This document shows, one piece after another, positions 23,496 through 28,624 of a stretch of DNA of 28,624 nucleotides (the stretch's first letter is position 1; each line of letters opens with the position of its first letter). The DNA is taken from contig DPJB01000023.1 of NCBI GenBank assembly GCA_003543245.1, positions 92,163 through 120,786 on the forward strand, given 5' to 3'. The notes beneath the pieces are model-generated. The model was not told the DNA's origin, made no database searches, and saw only the letters and a program-made list of their open reading frames with translations. The DNA is from Moraxellaceae bacterium (GTDB lineage: Bacteria; Pseudomonadota; Gammaproteobacteria; Pseudomonadales; Moraxellaceae). Position numbers and translations under genes: made by a program.

Positions 23496-24833
23496 TTACC
23501 GCTCATAGCGGATGTCCACACTCAGCGTGTGGCGCGAGAATTCGTTGATGACGATGTTCGAGTCATTGCTGGTGAACGTGTAGTTGGGGCGCACGGACAG
23601 GTACTTGCCCAAGCGATAGGCAAGTCCCAGGTTAACGTCGATCTGGCTGTCCGACCGTGTCGTCAGGAAGTACGGGTGCTCGGCGTCGTAATCCCGGCTT
23701 TCGGTGCTGATGGCCCCGTTCAGCTGAGTACGGGCACCCAGGGCGAGGCTGCCACCCACGCGAACCCCGAAGAACTGCTGGCCAAAGTGTTCATATTTAA
23801 CGTCGCCGGTTTCCGGTGTTTCCTGGCCGCCATAAAGGCCGGCATAGACCACCGGGTTGCGCCACCAGTCCAGGGCCTGTGACCAGGCCGCACCCAGCGT
23901 GTCACGCCGGGCATCGCGCGACGGCTGGCCGTCGTAGCTCATGTCGGTGACTTGCAGATAGGCGCTCAGCTGGCTGCTGTCGCGCGGTGAATAGATGTAC
24001 TGGCCCATGCCGCCCACCAGCTTGCGGTAGTCATCACCGTCCAGCTGGTAATTCTGGGCATTGGCCCGGAGCACGATCTGGCTGGGGCCGGTACGCCAGG
24101 CACCACCGACACTGGCATCCAGGGCCAGCGAGTTCAGGCCGTCAACGTCCTGATGCAGGCGCTGGCTGACGCCGGCATCGGCCAGCAGGCTCCACGCCGG
24201 TGTCAGGCTCTGGCGCAGGCGTGCGCCCGCTTCCAGTTGCGCATAGCTGTCTTCCTGTTCGCGTGCAGCAGAGTCATACACAAAGTAGAGGCCGCCCAGT
24301 GCGGGGATGGCAATCTGGCTCTGGTCGGTGGCGCTGTTCACGTTGGTGTCATAGCCAAGACCGAGCTGCGCATAGGCGCTGACCTGGCGTTTTGCCTGAC
24401 CATCCTTTTCGTCCAGCATGCCCATGTACTGGCTGACCAGTGTTTCCACTTCAGGTGGTGGCGAGTATTCCTGAATGGTTTTCAGCTCCAGACGGGCCTG
24501 GTCGTTCTCACCCAGCAGCATGTGTGTCTGTGCCATTTGCATGCGGCAGGGACCGTTTTTCGGGTCTACCGCCAGGCAGCGTTCAAAGGCGAAAGCCGCC
24601 TCGGTGTTGCGGCCATTGGCCAGGGCGGCACGGCCGAGCAGAAAGTCAAAGCCGGGATCCCCTGCACGCTCATCCTCCAGCGGAGAGAGCAGCGCAAATG
24701 CTTCCTGTCCGCGTTTCTGGTTGAGCAACTGCTCCGCCTGCACGAGTACATCGTCTGCAGTGACTGGAGCGGAAAGGAAGGACAGCAGGCAAAGCGCCAA
24801 GGAGGCGGGGCGGGTGTAGCGATGATACAGCAT
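23496..24833 (-). CDS. TPR plus beta-barrel outer-membrane protein, Slam-like (possible type XI secretion translocon)
   Basis: 445 residues. A signal peptide (1-26, ending PVTADD) is followed by a periplasmic TPR region (about 29-140, e.g. GRNTEAAFAFERCLAVDPKNGPCRMQMAQ) and a ~295-residue C-terminal region of amphipathic strands starting at VSAYAQLGLGYDTNVNSATD. About fourteen strands fit this length. This architecture and the GYDTNVN motif resemble surface lipoprotein assembly modifier (Slam/DUF560) proteins, which export surface proteins, but it could be another TPR-barrel family. It ends in ISVDIRYER-like sequence without the usual terminal Phe. AGGGA eight bases upstream supports the start. 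It is the first gene of a three-gene operon with the FecR-repeat protein and GT41 enzyme. Confidence 0.78.
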   Translation of the reverse strand: MLYHRYTRPASLALCLLSFLSAPVTADDVLVQAEQLLNQKRGQEAFALLSPLEDERAGDPGFDFLLGRAALANGRNTEAAFAFERCLAVDPKNGPCRMQMAQTHMLLGENDQARLELKTIQEYSPPPEVETLVSQYMGMLDEKDGQAKRQVSAYAQLGLGYDTNVNSATDQSQIAIPALGGLYFVYDSAAREQEDSYAQLEAGARLRQSLTPAWSLLADAGVSQRLHQDVDGLNSLALDASVGGAWRTGPSQIVLRANAQNYQLDGDDYRKLVGGMGQYIYSPRDSSQLSAYLQVTDMSYDGQPSRDARRDTLGAAWSQALDWWRNPVVYAGLYGGQETPETGDVKYEHFGQQFFGVRVGGSLALGARTQLNGAISTESRDYDAEHPYFLTTRSDSQIDVNLGLAYRLGKYLSVRPNYTFTSNDSNIVINEFSRHTLSVDIRYER

Positions 24834-24880
24834 GATTCAAGTCCCTGAATGCGTACAAAAAACCAACACAAGCTCTGGTG

Positions 24881-24910
24881 ATTCTAGACCTGCACTGGCG
24901 ACAAGTACCA
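24881..24910 (-). promoter_or_regulatory. Weak candidate promoter of the Slam-like/FecR/GT41 operon
   Basis: On the minus strand TAGAAT (24886-24881) is a fair -10 box about 48 bases before the start at 24833. TGGTAC roughly 18 bases upstream is only a poor -35. No other promoter-like sequence stands out in the 177-base divergent gap on this strand. Confidence 0.3.
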
Positions 24911-24932
24911 TCCCTGAAACAGGCGGGGTGTC

Positions 24933-24962
24933 GGAAATATTTTCAGCGGGCTTAACCCGATA
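24933..24962 (+). promoter_or_regulatory. Possible ECF-type promoter ahead of the VWA-sigma-antisigma operon
   Basis: GGAAAT (24933-24938) resembles the GGAAC-type -35 used by ECF sigma factors, and CGATA (24958-24962) could be the -10. The 19-base spacing is longer than usual, so this is weak. It would fit autoregulation by the ECF factor encoded at 26726. Confidence 0.25.
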
Positions 24963-25010
24963 CAGGCAATCCGGGCGTTACACCTGACATCAAGCCACCG
25001 GAGATATGCC

Positions 25011-26723
25011 ATGACCCCGCCCCGCGCACTATTTGTGATCACAATTGCCGTTCTGATGTCTGCGTGCACGCATCAGGAAGCGGCCGGCAGCCTGTCCTTG
25101 CCACCCGCTCCCGCAGAGGCCGATGCACGTCAGGATCTTGCCCGTGAGCAGGTGGCAAAAAGCCGCACGCATCACGAGCGGATGGCCGTCATGGCCGCGC
25201 CGGCGGCGAGCGTCATGGCGAGCGGAGTGGTGAGTGGCATGGCCATGCAGGATGCCTGGCAACCCGTGCCGGAAAACCGCGAAAAATATGCCGGCATCAG
25301 CGACAACCCCGTCAAGCGAGCCAGTGCCGAACCGGTGTCCACCTTCAGCCTTGATGTTGATACCGGCAGCTACAACAATGTGCGCCGTTTTCTCTCGCAG
25401 GGACAATTGCCACCACGTGATGCCGTGCGCGTGGAAGAATTGCTGAATTATTTTTCCTACGATTATCCGGCCCCAAAAGATGTCCATCCGTTTGCCGTGA
25501 CCACCGAACTGGCGGCCGCGCCATGGAACCCCGAACGCTGGCTGCTGCGTGTGGGGGTGAAAGCGGTTGAAGTAAAGGCCGCTGCCATGCCCGCTGCCAA
25601 TCTGGTGTTTCTGGTGGATGTGTCCGGCTCCATGGACAGTCCGGACAAGTTGCCGCTGGTGCAGGCCACCTTGCAGCAACTGGTGAATGAATTGCGTCCG
25701 CAGGACCGGGTGGCCATGGTGGTGTATGCAGGACGCACGGCGGTCGAGCTGGAGTCCACCGCCGGCAACCACAAGGAAAAAATACGCGTAGCCATTGCGC
25801 GCTTGCAGGCGGGCGGATCAACCGCAGGCGAATCCGCCATCCGGTTGGCCTACCAGCAGGCACGTGCCGGTTTTATCAAGGGCGGTATCAACCGCATCCT
25901 GCTGGCCACTGACGGTGACTTCAATGTCGGCATCACCGACATGCAGCAGATAAAGGACATGGTGGCGCGTGAACGCGAGGGTGGTATCTCGCTCACCACG
26001 CTCGGCTTTGGTCAGGGCAATTACCAGGAGGCCCTGATGGAACAGATTGCCGATGTGGGTAACGGCAATTACAGCTACATCGATTCTCTGGAAGAAGGCC
26101 GCAAGGTGCTGGTGGAAGAATTGTCATCCACGTTCAATACCGTGGCGGCAGATGTGAAACTGCAGATGGAATTCAATCCGGATGTGATCAGCGAGTGGCG
26201 CCTCATCGGTTATGAAAATCGCGTGCTGCGTGAAGAGGATTTCCGCAATGACAAGGTGGATGCAGCAGAAGTGGGCGCCGGCAAGAGCGTGACGGCCTTG
26301 TATGAACTGACACCAGTCGGAAAGAAAGGATTGCTGGAGCCGCGCCGTTACGATCAGGCTGCAAAACCCGTAACGCCCGGCAAGGCTGGCGAAATCGGAT
26401 TCCTGCGTGTGCGCTACAAGCAACCCGGCCAGACGCGCGCCGTGGAGTTTGACCGTGCTGTATCGCAACGCGAGCTGCGCGCCACCCCGGGTAACGATTT
26501 CCGGTTTGCTGCCGCCGTGGCCGGTTTTGGCCAGCTGCTGCGCGGCGGCAACTATCTGGGCAGTTTTGGTTATGATGACGTGAAGGAGCTGGCACTGGCC
26601 GGGCGCGGTGCCGACAAGGGCGGTTATCGTCAGGCCTTTGTGAAGCTGGTTGATATTGCGCAGTCACTCACGCCGGTCGAGCCGGATCACGGTGCACACA
26701 CACCGGCAAAGCCAAAGGAATAA
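25011..26723 (+). CDS. YfbK-like von Willebrand factor A domain lipoprotein
   Basis: 570 residues. The N-terminal lipobox LMSAC puts the acylated Cys at 19, so it is a membrane-anchored lipoprotein. The YfbK-type N-terminal region (about 85-180: KYAGISDNPVKRASAEPVSTFSLDVDTGSY, RVEELLNYFSYDYP) is followed by a VWA domain (about 195-365) with an intact MIDAS metal site: DVSGS at 203-207 and Thr-Asp at 300-301 in ATDGDFNVG. The C-terminal DUF3520-type part (about 385-560) contains ELTPVG and LRVRYKQP. VWA domains mediate metal-dependent protein contacts; the partner here is unknown. CGGAG about seven bases upstream sets the start. The sigma factor gene begins two bases after its stop, so the two are very likely co-transcribed. 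Confidence 0.9.
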   Translation: MTPPRALFVITIAVLMSACTHQEAAGSLSLPPAPAEADARQDLAREQVAKSRTHHERMAVMAAPAASVMASGVVSGMAMQDAWQPVPENREKYAGISDNPVKRASAEPVSTFSLDVDTGSYNNVRRFLSQGQLPPRDAVRVEELLNYFSYDYPAPKDVHPFAVTTELAAAPWNPERWLLRVGVKAVEVKAAAMPAANLVFLVDVSGSMDSPDKLPLVQATLQQLVNELRPQDRVAMVVYAGRTAVELESTAGNHKEKIRVAIARLQAGGSTAGESAIRLAYQQARAGFIKGGINRILLATDGDFNVGITDMQQIKDMVAREREGGISLTTLGFGQGNYQEALMEQIADVGNGNYSYIDSLEEGRKVLVEELSSTFNTVAADVKLQMEFNPDVISEWRLIGYENRVLREEDFRNDKVDAAEVGAGKSVTALYELTPVGKKGLLEPRRYDQAAKPVTPGKAGEIGFLRVRYKQPGQTRAVEFDRAVSQRELRATPGNDFRFAAAVAGFGQLLRGGNYLGSFGYDDVKELALAGRGADKGGYRQAFVKLVDIAQSLTPVEPDHGAHTPAKPKE

Positions 26724-26725
26724 CC

Positions 26726-27301
26726 ATGCACGATGCTGACGATGAAACGCTGATGCTGGCCTATCGCGATGGCGATGCAACTGCGTTTGATGTGCTGTAC
26801 CGGCGTCATCGTCAGCGCCTTTTCCATTTTCTGGTGCGCAAGACCGGCAGTCGCGAGACCGGTGAAGAGCTGTATCAGGAAGCGTGGCTGCGCCTGATCC
26901 GGCATCACCGGGAGTATCAGCCGACGGCACGTTTCACGACATGGCTGTTCACGCTGGCGCATTCCTGCCTGATGGATCATTTCCGCAAACAGGGTCGCAT
27001 TGGCCAGCATGAGCAAACGGTGGACGAGTTGCCCGACGCACCTGCCTGTGCCTTGCAGGAACCGCCGGCCCGGCTGGAATCCGTACGCGCGGCACAACAG
27101 TTCCGCATGTGTCTGGATGGCTTGCCGATGGAGCAGCGGGAAGTTTTCCTGTTGCGCGAAGAGGGGGATTTTTCCTTGCCGGATATTGCGACCATCACCG
27201 GACAGGGACTGGAAGCAGTAAAAAGCCGGCTGCGCTATGCACTCAAAAAACTGCGGGGCTGTCTGGGCCTGAACGATGACGGCGAAGGAGTCGGGGCATG
27301 A
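26726..27301 (+). CDS. ECF-type RNA polymerase sigma factor
   Basis: 191 residues with the two-domain layout of group IV (ECF) sigma factors. Region 2 is at about 10-90 (AFDVLYRRHRQRLFHFL, ELYQEAWLRLIRHHREY, FTTWLFTLAHSCLMDHFRKQ). Region 4 is at about 130-180 (LPMEQREVFLLREEGDFSLPDIATITGQ, then VKSRLRYALKKLR as the recognition helix). It would direct RNA polymerase to a small regulon in response to an envelope signal; targets are not visible beyond a possible promoter upstream of the operon. It starts two bases after the VWA gene and overlaps the next gene by four bases (ATGA), the usual arrangement of a sigma factor with its anti-sigma partner. Confidence 0.92.
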   Translation: MHDADDETLMLAYRDGDATAFDVLYRRHRQRLFHFLVRKTGSRETGEELYQEAWLRLIRHHREYQPTARFTTWLFTLAHSCLMDHFRKQGRIGQHEQTVDELPDAPACALQEPPARLESVRAAQQFRMCLDGLPMEQREVFLLREEGDFSLPDIATITGQGLEAVKSRLRYALKKLRGCLGLNDDGEGVGA

Positions 27302-28320
27302 ACGGACCGGATGATATTCGCGACGAGGAATTAAGCCGGCGCTACCGCGCCTTGCCGCCCGAGTTGCCGCATGCCGATACCGACGCCGCCATCCAGGCCG
27401 CAGCGCGGCAGGCCATTGCGGCCGGCAAGCACAAGCCGCGCGTCATGATGTTCTACAGTGGGCTGGCCATGGCCGCGTCTGTCGTTCTGGTGGTGGCCCT
27501 GATGTTGCCGTCCTGGCGCAGTGGTGAATTGCAGGAGCGCGTGGCGGTGGACGTCGCCTCTGCGCCTGCTGCACTGCCGCCTGTTGCCCCGGCCGATACG
27601 GCACCGGTTGAGCAGGATGTTGCGGTCGCCGCGCCGCAAGCCCCGCAGACGCTGAGTAAAAGGGCGGATGTGCAGGAGGTGGAGAAAGCGCAGGGAGCAC
27701 AGCCGGATGCGCCGTTACAGGAAATGGCCGCTGCCGATGCATCTGGACAGGATGATGCGTTTGCCGGCGCCATGCCGACCGTGGCGGCGGCGCCACCGGC
27801 GTCCATGCCGGTTCCGGCCGCAGCCCCGGCACCTGCCGGCAAGCCGATGGAAGCGGAACGGCGTGAAGCCGTGGCCAAAGAAGCAATGGCAGGCAGCCTG
27901 AAGGCACGCATGGCCGATCGCGCCCGTGCCGAAAACGTGGTCAGCCAGCAGGCGCGGGAGACAGCCGCAGCGGCACCCACGGTTTCAGCGGCACCAGCAA
28001 AGGACAGCCTGGACGCCCTGTTGCTGGCCGGCCGCCATGCCGAGGCACTGGCCCTGCTGCAGGCCGGCGACAGTGCGGCCGATATGGCGCTGGACAGTCG
28101 CCGCGACCTGCTGCGGCAACTGCTTGCCGGCGCGGACAAGGCCCTGCAATGTCGGCCGGAGGCAGGCCCCGCCTCGGCACAGGCGCTGTGCCGGCTGCTG
28201 CAGCGCTATCAGGCCAGCCATGTGGTGCCTGCGGATCAACTGGTGCTGTTGCGCCAGGCCCTGCAGGCCGAGGGGCACGATGCACAGCCCTGGTTGCAGG
28301 TTGTGGCCAGACTGCCCTGA
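27298..28320 (+). CDS. Single-pass membrane protein, probable anti-sigma factor
   Basis: 340 residues. A short cytosolic N-terminus (1-46: DEELSRRYRALPPELPHADTD, AAARQAIAAGKH) precedes one transmembrane helix (about 49-70, MMFYSGLAMAASVVLVVALMLP) and a long Ala/Pro/Gln-rich periplasmic region (about 75-235). The C-terminal helical part (about 240-340) has SLDALLLAGRHAEALALLQAGD, which looks like a single TPR-like hairpin. There is no His-x3-Cys-x2-Cys zinc anti-sigma motif. The role is inferred from the ATGA overlap with the sigma factor gene and the topology. The low-complexity middle makes homology weak; similar proteins often follow ECF sigma genes of this type. Confidence 0.75.
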   Translation: MNGPDDIRDEELSRRYRALPPELPHADTDAAIQAAARQAIAAGKHKPRVMMFYSGLAMAASVVLVVALMLPSWRSGELQERVAVDVASAPAALPPVAPADTAPVEQDVAVAAPQAPQTLSKRADVQEVEKAQGAQPDAPLQEMAAADASGQDDAFAGAMPTVAAAPPASMPVPAAAPAPAGKPMEAERREAVAKEAMAGSLKARMADRARAENVVSQQARETAAAAPTVSAAPAKDSLDALLLAGRHAEALALLQAGDSAADMALDSRRDLLRQLLAGADKALQCRPEAGPASAQALCRLLQRYQASHVVPADQLVLLRQALQAEGHDAQPWLQVVARLP

Positions 28321-28353
28321 GCGGACGCACACAGACAACACACACAGATAACA

Positions 28354-28382
28354 CCCGGCCGACTGCCGATAAGCCGGCCGGG
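28354..28382. terminator. Hairpin between the anti-sigma gene and gpmI, possible terminator
   Basis: CCCGGCCG (28354-28361) and CGGCCGGG (28375-28382) form an 8-bp G/C-only stem with a 13-base loop, 33 bases after the stop. The following TTGTTACAA is only partly T-rich, so termination may be weak. A CA-rich stretch (28327-28353) precedes it; nothing else is recognised in this 106-base gap except a TACAAT (28387-28392) that could be a gpmI -10 box. Confidence 0.45.
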
Positions 28383-28426
28383 TTGTTACAATCACGCTTT
28401 GAACTCCTTCCAATGGCAGTCCTGAC

Positions 28427-28624
28427 ATGACCGGCGCACGCACACCAACCGTCCTCCTCATCCTTGATGGCTGGGGCCATTCCGAAGAGACCCGTTACAA
28501 CGCCATTGCCAACGCCAACGTTCCCAACTTCAACCGCCTGTGGCGCAACAATCCGCACACCCTGATTTCGGGCTGTGGCATGGATGTCGGTTTGCCGCAT
28601 GGCCAGATGGGCAACTCCGAGGTG
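28427..28624 (+). CDS. gpmI: 2,3-bisphosphoglycerate-independent phosphoglycerate mutase, 5' part
   Basis: Only the first 66 codons lie in the window. The product interconverts 3- and 2-phosphoglycerate in glycolysis using two manganese ions. The start MTGARTPTVLLILDGWGHSE carries the metal-binding Asp 14 in LDGWG, and the catalytic Ser that becomes phosphorylated is at residue 64 in QMGNSEV, right at the window edge. The Ala-Asn-Ala and PNFNRLW pattern is typical of the family. The Shine-Dalgarno is poor. No frame defect is seen in the visible part. Confidence 0.95.
   Translation, partial: MTGARTPTVLLILDGWGHSEETRYNAIANANVPNFNRLWRNNPHTLISGCGMDVGLPHGQMGNSEV

Noticed and set aside
25011..28320. 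VWA/sigma operon as a FecIR-type iron signalling unit with the FecR-domain protein
   Set aside because: The FecR domain gene is on the other strand, in a separate operon, encodes an exported protein with no cytosolic anti-sigma segment or membrane helix, and no TonB receptor gene is present.
28327..28353. CA-rich stretch before gpmI as a possible microsatellite or phase-variable tract
   Set aside because: The repeats are short and interrupted (cacacagacaacacacacag); no uniform tract long enough for slippage is present.

Overview
The window is chromosomal DNA from a high-GC gammaproteobacterium, most likely of the Pseudomonadales/Moraxellaceae type. Coding is dense: the longest gene-free gap is about 220 bases. 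Two kinds of evidence point to this lineage. One is family-level matches (type II homoserine kinase, cytochromes c5 and c4, YheV, the PrlC/gamma-carbonic anhydrase pair). The other is gene order: znuB-znuC-zur/znuA/thrB/polA/engB/cytochrome/cytochrome c4/dsbA/EEP hydrolase is, from memory, the order seen near the end of Pseudomonas genome maps. The genus cannot be fixed from the sequence alone. No tRNA, rRNA, insertion sequence, prophage or CRISPR array was seen.

Layout. 1-146: start of an exported protein on the minus strand, cut by the window edge. 268-4753: aroE, a DUF481 outer-membrane protein, gamma-carbonic anhydrase (minus), prlC and yheV. 4787-5461: a membrane protein (minus) with an unusual leader rich in inverted repeats. 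5594-8620: zinc uptake locus, zur-znuC-znuB (minus) divergent from znuA (plus). 8621-9577: thrB (minus), ending on the base next to the znuA stop. 9728-13096: polA (plus) convergent with engB (minus). 13318-15132: cytochrome c5-like, cytochrome c4 and dsbA, with strong terminators after c4 and dsbA. 15258-18258: a tightly coupled trio of EEP-fold hydrolase, rmuC and a YibF-like glutathione transferase, closed by a terminator that also serves the opposite strand.

The most unusual region is 18324-24833 on the minus strand. It looks like one operon of three genes: a TPR plus beta-barrel outer-membrane protein that resembles the Slam/type XI secretion family; a 1007-residue exported protein with an N-terminal FecR domain and three tandem ~235-residue repeats; and a TPR-containing GT41 (O-GlcNAc-transferase-like) glycosyltransferase. 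Each repeat has a Gly-Phe-Phe motif reminiscent of TbpB-type barrels and a close pair of cysteines. The arrangement (outer-membrane exporter, large repetitive cargo, cytoplasmic GT41 enzyme) parallels the Haemophilus HMW1A/B/C locus but with a different exporter class. I propose it as a candidate glycoprotein surface-export system; that function is inference.

25011-28320 holds a second compact operon: a YfbK-like von Willebrand A lipoprotein, an ECF sigma factor and a single-pass, Ala/Pro-rich membrane protein in the position of an anti-sigma factor. The window ends inside gpmI. Small regulatory observations include a hairpin covering the polA ribosome binding site, a palindrome just downstream of the cytochrome promoter, and a stable hairpin upstream of aroE.
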